This document shows, one piece after another, positions 32,749-41,255 of a stretch of 64,000 bases of DNA (position 1 is the stretch's first letter; the number at the start of each line of letters is the position of its first letter). Below the pieces are notes generated by a model, which saw nothing but the letters and a program-made list of their open reading frames with translations, searched no databases and was not told the DNA's origin. Source of the stretch: JACJVV01 sp964581515 (GTDB lineage: Archaea; Nanobdellota; Nanobdellia; Woesearchaeales; JACJVV01); assembly GCA_964581515.1 (NCBI GenBank), contig CAZOOV010000004.1:116399-180398 (forward strand). The letters are read 5' to 3'. The position numbers were made by a program, and so were the translations under genes.

Positions 32749-33643
32749 TACATTCACCTATGAATCCGATATTCTTTATTGCAAATTGGAATAGATATGA
32801 CCTTGTATATCTTTCATGATAAGTAGAATAATCGACTAATTGGATAATATCCCAATCTCCGTAATCGCTTTTCTTATAAAATAGGTTAGTCATATCATTT
32901 GAATCATACAGATGGCACTCTGGCTCAAGATTGTAGTATACAAAAGAACCATATATGTTATTTGATAAAAGAAGAGCTGCGTTATAGAGTGTACGAAATC
33001 TTACAGGTAGATTTGCTCTAAAATATTTCATCCTATATTCCACTTGTCCTCTTCTAAATGTCATTGGATAATCAAGTGTTACACTGACATCTTCATATCC
33101 TGTTGTTACATCAATATTAATATCAGTCTGATCAAAATCAAAATTAATGTTTTGGTAATCAATATCTGGCAGTGTAATATCAAATCCACTATTTTCAAAG
33201 ATACTGAAGTTAAGACAGCTTTCAAATTTAAGTATTATGAATTTGGCTAATTTTTCTTCAATATCATATATTGAAGGATAGCTTATTGGATATCGTTGAC
33301 TGTCAATATAATATGGGACAGAAATATTGTTGATATAAGTTTTGCCTGGCATTCTTCCTTGATAGAATTCGCTTACTCCTTTTTCTCCATAATATGGTTC
33401 TCCATCTGGATTGATATAACCCCCATGCGCGCCAATCTTCCACAATCCTTCTTCAGCAGACATGCTTAAGCAGGATTCAACATAATTCTTGATAGATTCT
33501 TGGTTGAAAACTTTTGGTTTAATATTGTTAAGAGCCACTTTTTCTGAGTTTGAAAGTCTTGCATATATGACAAAACTAAGAAATACGAGCATAATGATCC
33601 CAATTATGATAAATATAGCTACTTGACCTCTTTTTTTAAACAT
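32741..33643 (-). CDS. Class III signal-peptide (pilin-like) surface protein
   Basis: 300 residues. The N terminus KKRGQVAIFIIIGIIMLVF has the basic stretch and hydrophobic helix of archaeal type IV pilin-like precursors, which are cut by a prepilin peptidase before the helix. The same KxGQVAIFIIIG start is frequent in DPANN genomes. The rest is a large beta-rich extracellular domain with few Cys. It heads the exported operon with the transglutaminase-like genes; a role in surface attachment is inference. Confidence 0.7.
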   Translation of the reverse strand: MFKKRGQVAIFIIIGIIMLVFLSFVIYARLSNSEKVALNNIKPKVFNQESIKNYVESCLSMSAEEGLWKIGAHGGYINPDGEPYYGEKGVSEFYQGRMPGKTYINNISVPYYIDSQRYPISYPSIYDIEEKLAKFIILKFESCLNFSIFENSGFDITLPDIDYQNINFDFDQTDINIDVTTGYEDVSVTLDYPMTFRRGQVEYRMKYFRANLPVRFRTLYNAALLLSNNIYGSFVYYNLEPECHLYDSNDMTNLFYKKSDYGDWDIIQLVDYSTYHERYTRSYLFQFAIKNIGFIGECNE

Positions 33644-33686
33644 ATAAAAGAATTCCTTATTATAAATATATAAAGTGTTCTATTTA

Positions 33687-33929
33687 TTATTGCTCATCTT
33701 TATGATATAAATCTAATAAATATATGACCCCATTTTCCATCTTATAGGATAATCTATATGGTGATATATAAAGTTCTCTTGTGCCTTTTCTTCCAAATCT
33801 CATAGGTTTTCCTACCTCTGGAGAATCAACTATTTTAGAAATTTGTTTGATTATCTTTTCTTTTATAGGATTATCTTTTATCTTTTTAAAATTCTTTTTG
33901 AAGTAATCATCAAAAATAACATCTACCAC
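33687..33929 (-). CDS. RelE/ParE-family toxin
   Basis: 80 residues with the RelE fold pattern: an initial helix pair (YFKKNFKKIKDNPIKEKIIKQI), GKPMRFGRKGTRELYISPYRLSYKM, and a closing strand IYLLDLYHKDEQ. RelE-type toxins cut mRNA on the ribosome. The start overlaps the antitoxin gene by 7 bases, the usual order antitoxin-toxin. The Arg and Tyr residues of the RelE active face are present, so it may be active. Confidence 0.85.
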   Translation of the reverse strand: MVDVIFDDYFKKNFKKIKDNPIKEKIIKQISKIVDSPEVGKPMRFGRKGTRELYISPYRLSYKMENGVIYLLDLYHKDEQ

Positions 33930-34189
33930 TTTTTCATCTCATCCATGAGCTTTTTGACATCCATCTTTGTGCCATTTCCTTTCTCTATTCTCTTCAAAGC
34001 TTTCTCTGTCCTTTCTGCAAACTCCAAATCTTCTACAAATTCTTTCTTAAGGGAATTTGCTTTCTTTATAATCAGTTTATCATCGCTTTTTATCACTACT
34101 AATTTTTCTCCAACAGCAAAATCTGCTCTAAGATCATTTGGTATGACAATTTGTCCTTTTGTACTCATTTTTGTAAGTCCTATATCCAT
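33923..34189 (-). CDS. AbrB/SpoVT-type antitoxin
   Basis: 88 residues. The N-terminal swapped-hairpin DNA-binding domain (MSTKGQIVIPNDLRADF..GEKLVVIKSDDKLII) is followed by a helical toxin-binding tail. A Shine-Dalgarno (GGTGAT, 5 bases before the ATG) and an operator palindrome precede it. It should neutralise the downstream RelE-like toxin and repress the pair. Confidence 0.87.
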   Translation of the reverse strand: MDIGLTKMSTKGQIVIPNDLRADFAVGEKLVVIKSDDKLIIKKANSLKKEFVEDLEFAERTEKALKRIEKGNGTKMDVKKLMDEMKKW

Positions 34190-34199
34190 TTATATCACC

Positions 34200-34219
34200 A
34201 AGTAAGACAAATCTTACTT
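34200..34219. promoter_or_regulatory. Toxin-antitoxin operator palindrome
   Basis: The perfect inverted repeat AAGTAAGA-CAAA-TCTTACTT lies between the antitoxin's ATG and its TATA box (TATATAAATA, 34221-34231). Binding there by AbrB-type antitoxin would block the start site. Confidence 0.65.
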
Positions 34220-34344
34220 AGTATATAAATATTTTCATAAGAAATATTATGATTGCTCTTTAATATAACTTACCTGACTTTTTTCGAAAATTTTCTATTC
34301 AAATCGCACATATCTTTATAAACTCAATAACAACTACATCTATC

Positions 34345-35001
34345 ATGAATAAAGTCACTGTACACAAGCAGGGAGAGTTCCAGTATGAACCATCAGTTCT
34401 AGAATTATTTGTAGAAGAGACAGCTCAAAGATGGGATCGTGTGCTTACAGATCTTGTCCCTTTTGCAGGAAACTTCATGAGTGCAAACAGAAGGAGCACA
34501 ATACCTGAAACATGCAAGGATCATGATCTTTATTTTGATATGGTTCGTGATGGCAATAAGTTCGATGAAGCTGAAAGGTATCTATGCGATTCAGGAAGGT
34601 TGACTTATGAAAGAAGGCTGTACAGTACTAGTCATATGGGTGAGATGAGATGGGAGAAATTTTCTGAAAGACAGCTGCTTGAAGAGATCTATGGGGAGAG
34701 CTATCCTTCTGAAGAGAATGCGCAGATATGGAAAGATGGAAAGACAGTAAAGGTTAATTTCAAGCCTGACCGTGGCTATACTCTTGAAGTCTATAATTTT
34801 GATATGCATAATGCAATACCTGAACATAAAGTTAGATGTTGCATACATACTTCTGTAAAGCACAACTTATGGATGCCAGTACATTTTGATTATTATATGT
34901 TTGAAGAATTAGCGGGTGAGAAAACCGCTCAACAGATAGCAGAGGAAGATACATTTTCTACACTTAGGAATTATTTAGGATTGAATCAAGATGTCAAGTG
35001 A
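34345..35001 (+). CDS. Hypothetical protein
   Basis: 218 residues, no recognised family, no export signal. The second half is beta-rich (YTLEVYNFDMHN, VRCCIHTSVKHNLWMPVHFDYYMF). The promoter CTTTATAAAC (34314-34323) is 26 bases before the ATG, so the transcript is leaderless. Its end overlaps the next gene by 11 bases, which indicates translational coupling. Confidence 0.55.
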   Translation: MNKVTVHKQGEFQYEPSVLELFVEETAQRWDRVLTDLVPFAGNFMSANRRSTIPETCKDHDLYFDMVRDGNKFDEAERYLCDSGRLTYERRLYSTSHMGEMRWEKFSERQLLEEIYGESYPSEENAQIWKDGKTVKVNFKPDRGYTLEVYNFDMHNAIPEHKVRCCIHTSVKHNLWMPVHFDYYMFEELAGEKTAQQIAEEDTFSTLRNYLGLNQDVK

Positions 35002-35854
35002 TATTGTTTTAGCAAAACAGAAACTACCAGATTGTGTTAGTGAAAAAGATCTAACTCCATTCACTGCTGAACCAAAAGTTCTGAAGAATGGTCATGAGCT
35101 TGGTAAACTGATAAAATCTATTTATGACAAAGAGGCCAAAAGACTAGATCTCAGTCCTGAAAGATATGAATATTCTAACATCAATGAACTTTATAAGCCA
35201 ACTCATCCTATATGGGAATCGCATTATTTCCTTTTTGATGCTGGTGATCCTATCACACGTGGGTTGCTTGGTAATTTTCTTGGAGGAAAGCTTAAGGAAT
35301 CAGGTGCAGGAGATTTAGGAGAAATATTTGAACAGGTTGGTTTTCAATTCTGTGAAGTGCTTTACAAAATGGATGGTGTAGATGTTGGAAGTTACGCTCC
35401 TTTCCATGAATTCTGCAATGTTCTCAATCCACATATGAAAGAATATAATCTTTTCTTCGCTTACATGAGACATTATGGTGCTGCAAGTTTCAGGCATGGA
35501 TTTGATGATAAGGTAGGACTTATTGAAGGAGTTGTTTGTCCAGGTATGGGTGACCTTACTGCAGGCGATATAGATATGGAACCTGTTGATGAGATTATTG
35601 AAGACAAGCTGTATGAAGTTGAAGTCAAGGGTGGTAAGTTATATATGGCACCTATTGCTTCTTGCAATTGGAATTTCAATGGTCTTGAAGGGCTTGAGAA
35701 AGATGAGATAGACGAACTTGAAGACTGGGAGATCCCAATGAAAGACAGGATGGTAGATACATTCCATTGGTTGAATGGTGTAACGCCTCATTATATGAAA
35801 GAGCAATTGACAAGCGGTATGTATACGATTAGAAAACATAATAAAATAGATTAA
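34991..35854 (+). CDS. Hypothetical protein
   Basis: 287 residues, acidic, no recognised family. The distinct core SHYFLFDAGDPITRGLLGNFLGG and the later CPGMGDLTAGDIDMEPVDEI suggest a soluble enzyme-like or binding domain, but no catalytic set can be named. It is coupled to the preceding gene by an 11-base overlap. It ends 4 bases inside the convergent gene at 35851. Confidence 0.55.
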   Translation: MSSDIVLAKQKLPDCVSEKDLTPFTAEPKVLKNGHELGKLIKSIYDKEAKRLDLSPERYEYSNINELYKPTHPIWESHYFLFDAGDPITRGLLGNFLGGKLKESGAGDLGEIFEQVGFQFCEVLYKMDGVDVGSYAPFHEFCNVLNPHMKEYNLFFAYMRHYGAASFRHGFDDKVGLIEGVVCPGMGDLTAGDIDMEPVDEIIEDKLYEVEVKGGKLYMAPIASCNWNFNGLEGLEKDEIDELEDWEIPMKDRMVDTFHWLNGVTPHYMKEQLTSGMYTIRKHNKID

Positions 35855-36273
35855 CCTGATAATCCTAAGAATTCTATCTTTCCTTTCTCGATATTGAATC
35901 TTAATTTATGTCCTACTAGATTATCCATCTGAAGAGCTTTTCTAAGACTTTTGCTCATCTCTACTTGATGCAGTCCTGGTACTCCCATAACAAGTACATT
36001 TTTATCAAGTTTGAATAATCTGTGAAATTCTACATTAACTATTTTGTTTTCTATTCCTGCAACACCTATCTTATTTTCCAGCCCTACAAATTTTGCTTCT
36101 TGACCAGGAGTTGCATCAACTATTCTTAAATCAGCAAGCCAATGTTCTTCTATAGCAAGAAACAATTGTTTTTTGACCAGTTTTTGTACATTAGCATGAT
36201 GCCCTTTGAGCTTTTCAAAAGTCTCAAGTCTACTTTTATCTAACTTTCTAAGTTCACATGTCCATTCGCTCAT
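35851..36273 (-). CDS. Hypothetical protein
   Basis: 140 residues with a helical first half (ETFEKLKGHHANVQKLVKKQLFLA) and a beta-rich second half that includes two similar strands (GLENKIGVAG / GIENKIVNVEF). The C-terminal part KSLRKALQMDNLVGHKLRFNIEKGKIEFLG resembles AbrB-like or SpoVT-like beta hairpins, but not clearly enough to assign. No export signal. Confidence 0.5.
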   Translation of the reverse strand: MSEWTCELRKLDKSRLETFEKLKGHHANVQKLVKKQLFLAIEEHWLADLRIVDATPGQEAKFVGLENKIGVAGIENKIVNVEFHRLFKLDKNVLVMGVPGLHQVEMSKSLRKALQMDNLVGHKLRFNIEKGKIEFLGLSG

Positions 36274-36340
36274 ATATTGGCATTTAATGATAGAATTAAT
36301 AAGGTTTTCTGTGTAATGGTATTAAGAATTACATTATTTC

Positions 36341-36646
36341 TCACTTAAAAAGACTTAAAATAATAATTAATCCTAAAACTATAAGCATCAATCCTAGATT
36401 TATGCTACTTTTTGGAGTAAGCTTATAATATGTTAATATATATTCTTTATCTGTGGATAGTGCTAAGGGGTATTTGAATAATAAGCTTAATCTCGATTTA
36501 AGTGAATTATTACTCTTTCTTTTTTTAATGTTTTTCTTGACTATTTTTTCGTAATATTTTCTGAGAAATACTCCATATGTAATAAAAAGAATACCTAATA
36601 AGAATAATCCTATCATTACAATAAGTGATATTAATAAATCATTCAT
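36341..36646 (-). CDS. Small membrane protein, two helices
   Basis: 101 residues. Hydrophobic segments at about 5-25 and 80-100 enclose a strongly basic cytoplasmic loop (KYYEKIVKKNIKKRKSNN). No family is recognised. The gap to the next minus-strand gene (36703) contains a copy of AAAGAATTAATAAGGTTTTCTGTG, also seen near 36286-36312. This points to duplicated intergenic sequence. Confidence 0.5.
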   Translation of the reverse strand: MNDLLISLIVMIGLFLLGILFITYGVFLRKYYEKIVKKNIKKRKSNNSLKSRLSLLFKYPLALSTDKEYILTYYKLTPKSSINLGLMLIVLGLIIILSLFK

Positions 36647-36702
36647 AGCTTTATTAAAATTAAAGAATTAATAAGGTTTTCTGTGTTATGATGTTTTTAT
36701 GT

Positions 36703-37314
36703 TCATAATGATCTTTTTTCTTTTAAGAATTCATCAATATGCTCATAAAATTCATTGTATCTCCCTTGGATAATTAGAATAATATTGAATGTGATGCCCT
36801 GTGTTAACAATATTGGAAATAGAAACATAGCATAATCTCTTATTAGGTATGGTTGACCTAACCAGATTTGGATGCTGCTGATTATTATTTGAACGATTAT
36901 GTAATTTATAACATATGTAATCAATCCAACCTTAATTAGATTACTTTCATGTTTTTTTATAGATTCAAATTTATATTTGAGGGAAAAATAATTTATTATG
37001 GGTGAAAGTACAAATGTTATGATGAATATCCATATTGTTATCTTAAGATTATATCTTAGGGCAGGGAAGGTGAATAATAATGGCAATACATAAAACCATG
37101 TAATCTTAATATATCTGATAGAAAGGGATTTTATGAAGAATGGTAAAGATATGAGTATTATAAAAATTAAGAATGCGATTACCAAAAAAAGTGCTATTTC
37201 CTTATTCACTGACCAATCTTGTTCTTTGAAGAGTATTATTGGTATTGAAATCAATAGTATTATGACAAAGGGCAGAAATCCTTTTATTATTTTTTTTGGA
37301 GTTAATTCATCCAT
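36703..37314 (-). CDS. Integral membrane protein, about six helices
   Basis: 203 residues with segments at about 12-30, 39-60, 70-88, 91-110, 127-148 and 158-180. Basic loops suggest both ends are cytoplasmic. No recognised family and no catalytic residues stand out. It lies between a two-helix membrane gene and an HAD hydrolase on the same strand. Confidence 0.55.
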   Translation of the reverse strand: MDELTPKKIIKGFLPFVIILLISIPIILFKEQDWSVNKEIALFLVIAFLIFIILISLPFFIKSLSIRYIKITWFYVLPLLFTFPALRYNLKITIWIFIITFVLSPIINYFSLKYKFESIKKHESNLIKVGLITYVINYIIVQIIISSIQIWLGQPYLIRDYAMFLFPILLTQGITFNIILIIQGRYNEFYEHIDEFLKEKRSL

Positions 37315-37340
37315 TATTTTTATTTTAAATTTACTTTTAT

Positions 37341-37949
37341 TTAAATATTTCTAAAATAATTATATTCAGTCTTTTTTTCAACAATAGATCTTAACTTGTT
37401 TATATCCTCATAAACATGTGCATCAATGCCAAGTTCTTTTGCTGCATCAATATGTCCTTGTTCATCATCAAAAAACATTATCTCATCAGCAGGCAAATCT
37501 ATTTCTTTTAGTATGAACTCAAAGAATTCTCTATGTGGTTTTTTATGTCCGATATATGCAGATGAGAACACTTCGTCAAACAGCTCATTAAATCCCATCT
37601 TATCTTTCATGTATTCTGTTCTGTATCTCTCTTGATTTGTTGCAAGATAGCATTTGATGCCTTTCTTTTTCAGTTCTTTAATTGTCTTTACTACATCTTC
37701 ATCTACATTATGTTCTGCCTGAAACCAGAATTCTAAGAATTCTTCAACACTACCTTCCCATTTCCATTTAGAAAGCCACGGTTTTACAAGTTCTATGAGA
37801 TTTGCTTTTCCTACAAGACAATCTTGAAATTCTCCTGTAAAGAAAGGAAGCATTTCATCGTTTGATACATTGAACTTTTTCTGATATTGGATGCTGAATA
37901 GTTCAGAATGTATGAGTACGCCGTCTGCATCAAATAAGATTGCTTTCAT
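37341..37949 (-). CDS. HAD-superfamily hydrolase
   Basis: 202 residues. HAD motif I FDADGV (Asp7 nucleophile, Asp9), motif II in YLATNQ, Lys in HKKPHREFF (motif III) and motif IV FFDDEQGH are all present. A helical cap (about 15-85) makes it a subfamily I phosphatase, likely acting on a small phosphorylated metabolite. The substrate is unknown. It is preceded on the same strand by a small membrane ORF at 37972. Confidence 0.85.
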   Translation of the reverse strand: MKAILFDADGVLIHSELFSIQYQKKFNVSNDEMLPFFTGEFQDCLVGKANLIELVKPWLSKWKWEGSVEEFLEFWFQAEHNVDEDVVKTIKELKKKGIKCYLATNQERYRTEYMKDKMGFNELFDEVFSSAYIGHKKPHREFFEFILKEIDLPADEIMFFDDEQGHIDAAKELGIDAHVYEDINKLRSIVEKKTEYNYFRNI

Positions 37950-37971
37950 GATAGTGTGAGAATGTATCTGG

Positions 37972-38094
37972 TTAAAAAAGCTTTTGTTCTATTTGAAGTC
38001 TTCCAAACATTTTTATACTTCCTGTATTTGATATGATAATCAGCAAAACCACTGCAATTATGCTTCTGAACAGCCAATTCCCCTTCATAATCAT
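37972..38094 (-). CDS. Possible small membrane peptide (about 40 residues)
   Basis: A short ORF encodes a peptide starting MIMKGNWLF (or MKGNWLF from 38088), then a hydrophobic stretch RSIIAVVLLIIIS and a polar tail. A TATA box on the minus strand (GTTTTATAATC, about 38111-38121) stands at the distance typical of leaderless genes here. There is no homologue that I recognise. Its stop is 23 bases before the HAD gene. Confidence 0.35.
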   Translation of the reverse strand: MIMKGNWLFRSIIAVVLLIIISNTGSIKMFGRLQIEQKLF

Positions 38095-38182
38095 TGATTA
38101 ATTGACTTGATTATAAAACTTTATGTTTATTACAGAGATTAAATAAACAAAATTTATATATTAGCTATTTCTAAATGTACAT

Positions 38183-38719
38183 ATGAATAAAATATCTTGG
38201 TTTGCAGTTGCATCCTTGTTCTTAGGTATATTTACATTAATTCCTGGGATATTAATCATGCCAGGAGGAATACCACCTTATAGTTGGCTTATATCCTTAT
38301 TAGCAATCATTTCAGGAATCATAGGTATTGTTCAATCTGTCAAGAATAAGAAGAAAGGATTAGGTATGGCAATAGCAGGCATAATAATGAGTTTAGGGTT
38401 GATGTTAGGTATTATTTTCATGGGTATAGCATTTATTGTAATTGGGAACTTTGGAAAAACTATGCATATCATGACTAGTAAATTTGGTCTATATAATATT
38501 CTTATGCCATCATTTTACATATTTGGACTTTCCTTATGGGCACTTATGTTATATTTTATCAAGAAATCACAAAAAACAAGAACTAAGACCTTACTTATTA
38601 TTGCATTCATTGTAGCAGCTGGACTTCTTACAGCAATATCAATAATTTCCGGCAGTATATTCTTATCTTTATTTTTATTAATATTAGGTGGATTGATAAC
38701 TTTCAAATATTCTAGATAA
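38183..38719 (+). CDS. DUF4190-type membrane protein
   Basis: 178 residues. The N-terminal half is a DUF4190-like double helix (FAVASLFLGIFTLIPGI, IISGIIGIVQSVKNKKKGLGMAIAGIIMSLGLMLGI). Three further helices follow. This family has unknown function and is frequent in small membrane proteins. Its stop codon lies inside the first copy of a 63-base direct repeat that corresponds to the end of the HAD gene at 39635. Confidence 0.7.
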   Translation: MNKISWFAVASLFLGIFTLIPGILIMPGGIPPYSWLISLLAIISGIIGIVQSVKNKKKGLGMAIAGIIMSLGLMLGIIFMGIAFIVIGNFGKTMHIMTSKFGLYNILMPSFYIFGLSLWALMLYFIKKSQKTRTKTLLIIAFIVAAGLLTAISIISGSIFLSLFLLILGGLITFKYSR

Positions 38720-38774
38720 ACTTCAATATATCAACAGGTTTCTCAGCAACATAATCTGCATTTATTTTCTTAGT
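38712..38774. repeat. Direct repeat A: relic of the HAD gene 3' end
   Basis: 63 bases that match 39635-39697 with three differences. Read on the minus strand it encodes TKKINADYVAEKPVDILKFI and a stop, like the C terminus of the HAD protein. All three differences are synonymous in that frame, so this is the end of a diverged allele rather than a fresh copy. Confidence 0.8.
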
Positions 38775-38835
38775 TAGAAATGTCACTGGACATTATGACA
38801 TGAGATATTTAAGTATTCTTTGAATGATATATTGA

Positions 38836-39642
38836 ATGAATAAGATTAATGTAAAAGGTACTGATATAAATATAGTAAATATAGGTAATGAAGATTATGT
38901 CTCTCTCACAGATATGATAAAAGCAAAGGAAGGAGACTTTTTTATATCAGACTGGCTTAGGAATAGGAATACAGTTGAATTCTTAGGCATTTGGGAAAGG
39001 ATTCATAATGATGATTTTAATTATGGCGAATTCGCCACAATTAGAAGCAAAGCAGGACTTCATAGTTACAAGATAAGTGTTAAGGAATGGGTTTCTAGAA
39101 CAAGTGCAATTGGATTAAGAGCTACTGCTGGTCGTTATGGTGGGACTTATGCTCATAAGGATTTAGCATTTGAGTTTGGTATGTGGATTAGCCCAGAATT
39201 TAAGATATATCTAATAAAAGAGTTCCAAAGATTAAAGGAAAAAGAGCAAAAGCATCTAGGTTGGGATATAAGACGAAATCTTACTAAGATTAATTATAGG
39301 ATTCATACAGATGCAATAAAAAAGAATCTAGTTCCTAAGGTATTGACGAGAAAGGAAATAAATCTTATTTATGCTGATGAAGCAGATGTACTCAACATGG
39401 CTCTTTTTGGAATAACTGCAAAAAACTGGAAAGGAAAGAACAAAGGAAAAAAAGGGAATATGAGAGATTATGCTAATATTTCTCAGCTTGTCTGTTTATC
39501 TAATTTGGAGAGTCTGAATGCCTTCTTTATCAAGGAAGGTTTAAGCCAGTCTAAACGGTTATTGAAGTTAAATCAAAATGCTATTTCTCAGATGAGGTTA
39601 TTGACAGATGAGCATACATCTAAATTACTTGGAACTAAATAA
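38836..39642 (+). CDS. KilA-N domain protein
   Basis: 268 residues. The KilA-N domain covers about 1-135 (LTDMIKAKEGDFFISDWLRNR, and the signature GRYGGTYAHKDLAFEFGMWI followed by SPEFKIYLIKEFQRLKEKE). The C-terminal part resembles the DUF6088/phage-type helical tail. Such proteins are DNA-binding and typical of phages, large viruses and mobile islands. TATA GATATTTAAGTA at about 38803-38814 makes it leaderless. It is enclosed by two 63-base repeats of an HAD gene end, and its stop codon lies in the second. Confidence 0.85.
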   Translation: MNKINVKGTDINIVNIGNEDYVSLTDMIKAKEGDFFISDWLRNRNTVEFLGIWERIHNDDFNYGEFATIRSKAGLHSYKISVKEWVSRTSAIGLRATAGRYGGTYAHKDLAFEFGMWISPEFKIYLIKEFQRLKEKEQKHLGWDIRRNLTKINYRIHTDAIKKNLVPKVLTRKEINLIYADEADVLNMALFGITAKNWKGKNKGKKGNMRDYANISQLVCLSNLESLNAFFIKEGLSQSKRLLKLNQNAISQMRLLTDEHTSKLLGTK

Positions 39643-39697
39643 ACTTCAATATATCAACAGGCTTCTCAGCAACATAATCTGCATTTATCTTCTTAGT
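39635..39697. repeat. Direct repeat B: 3' end of the HAD gene
   Basis: This is the intact partner of repeat A. It comprises the last 20 codons plus stop of the HAD gene on the minus strand and carries the stop codon of the KilA-N gene on the plus strand. Repeat A supplies the DUF4190 gene's stop in the same way. Confidence 0.8.
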
Positions 39698-40297
39698 ATC
39701 ATGCACATCACCGTATTTTGCAAATATTGTCTTCATGCCAAGTGCTTTTGCGCCTTTAATGTCTCGAGAATCATTGTCTCCAACCATTATGCATTCTTTT
39801 ATATCGACTTTGAGTTCTTTTGCAATTGCTAAGAAACCTTTGCTGTCTGGTTTTATTGCTTTTACATCATCCTTTGTTATTATAGCATCGAAGAGATCTA
39901 TGAATTCAACTGCAGTGAGTCTTAAATACGCTTCTAGTTTTGGTGCGTCTGAAAGAATCCCTAGTTTGTATCCTTTCTTCTTTAATTTATTTAGTAGGTC
40001 TTTAGCTCCAGAATATGGGCTTAATAGTCCAGTGTTGACTCTCCTATATTCTAGTATTGCAGCTGCAAGGATTTTATAATCTACAGAGCCATATTTTTTA
40101 TTCAAGTATTTTTGGAATATCTTTTGATCTTCAATTCCTGTTTTCCAATAATAATCTGAGAAATCTTTCAGTAATTTATTGTAATCTTCTTTTAGTCCAG
40201 CATCAATCATGGCTTTCACTGATTTCTTGATTACTCTTTTCTTTCTAACAGAGAAATCTATCAGTGTATTGTCCAGATCAAATATTATCGCTTTCAT
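39635..40297 (-). CDS. HAD-superfamily hydrolase
   Basis: 220 residues. Motif I FDLDNTL (Asp7, Asp9), motif II GILSDAP, Lys in KAIKPDSKGF and motif IV MVGDNDSRDIKGAK show an active subfamily I phosphatase with helical cap. It may be a house-cleaning or phosphoglycolate-type phosphatase. A relic of its 3' end is found 900 bases away, beyond the KilA-N gene. The 3' end overlaps the KilA-N stop by 8 bases. Confidence 0.9.
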   Translation of the reverse strand: MKAIIFDLDNTLIDFSVRKKRVIKKSVKAMIDAGLKEDYNKLLKDFSDYYWKTGIEDQKIFQKYLNKKYGSVDYKILAAAILEYRRVNTGLLSPYSGAKDLLNKLKKKGYKLGILSDAPKLEAYLRLTAVEFIDLFDAIITKDDVKAIKPDSKGFLAIAKELKVDIKECIMVGDNDSRDIKGAKALGMKTIFAKYGDVHDTKKINADYVAEKPVDILKFI

Positions 40298-40348
40298 TTG
40301 GAAGTGAGAAGAGGGGTTATTTAAATGGTTTTTTCATTTGAAAAAGAT

Positions 40349-41212
40349 TTATTCAAATAAATTTTTGAACCAGTATATCATTTTTTGAAATATATTTAGA
40401 GTTACACACTTATTATTTTCACAAGTATTTGAAGAACATTCAAGGTTATTTTCACATACTACATTATCTTTAAATTGTTCAATGAATGATCCTTCTTTTG
40501 AACAGAAGAAATTAGATCTTCTGTAATAGAGAGGATAACATTCTCCATTAAGTGGGCATGAATCATTACAGATTATAACTTTCTCTTCATCAATAGAAGG
40601 GATAAAAATAACTCCTTTCTTCAATATAAATTTGCTTCCATTAACAATTATGTCTTCATTCTTAAGCATAAAGAGAAGTTTTGGTGTATCATTGTATGAA
40701 TAGCCAAATCCTTTTGCAGAATATATTGCATTTTTTTGTGAGTCATTATCCTTTATAGCACGCGCAGACCATAAACTTTCCGAGGCCTTTTTAAGACCAC
40801 GTTCAAGGCCTGCTCTAATCTCTTCAGTAGTTGCTTTTTGAAGTGACCATTTTCCTTTTTTTACTTTGCCTGGTAATTATGGAATATAGTGCTGTGATAT
40901 CTTTACTTTACCTGAATAAATTCCCTCTTCTTGTAGTTTAGCAGACCCAGTGACAGTACTCCAAAACTCTGATGTGGGTAATACAGTGTCTTCAATTATA
41001 ATTTTATCTTTATGATCAATTTTAAATTTTATGATTGTATTGTCCTTTTCAATATGGGTTAGAAAATAGGTTCCATTTGTCTCAATCAGGTCACACAATC
41101 CTTCTGCAAGGACATCTGACTGGAGATAATATCTGCCTTCATATAAAGGGGAAGCGTACACTATTATTGGACAGATACAGAACAACAAAATTATTATTTG
41201 AATCGCTTTCAT
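40349..41212 (-). pseudogene. Secreted Cys-rich protein gene interrupted by one in-frame TAA
   Basis: One frame of 864 bases is open except for a TAA at 40877-40879. The first part (111 residues) has a signal peptide (IIILLFCICPIIVYA|S) and a beta-rich domain. The second part (about 175 residues) has no ATG, GTG or TTG for its first 69 codons. It continues as KWSLQKATTEEIRAGLERGL..., with a Cys-rich C-terminal module (CENNLECSSNTCENNKC) typical of exported DPANN proteins. Simplest reading: a single gene broken by a nonsense change. The parts 40877-41212 and 40349-40669 could also be separate short genes. Confidence 0.5.
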
Positions 41213-41255
41213 TTGGTTTATGAGAGAGTGATAGTTTAAATGGTTTTCTGATAGC

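Noticed and set aside
38712..39697. Transposon target-site duplication around KilA-N
   Set aside because: 63 bases is too long for a transposon duplication, and the differences are synonymous in the HAD frame, which a fresh duplication would not show.
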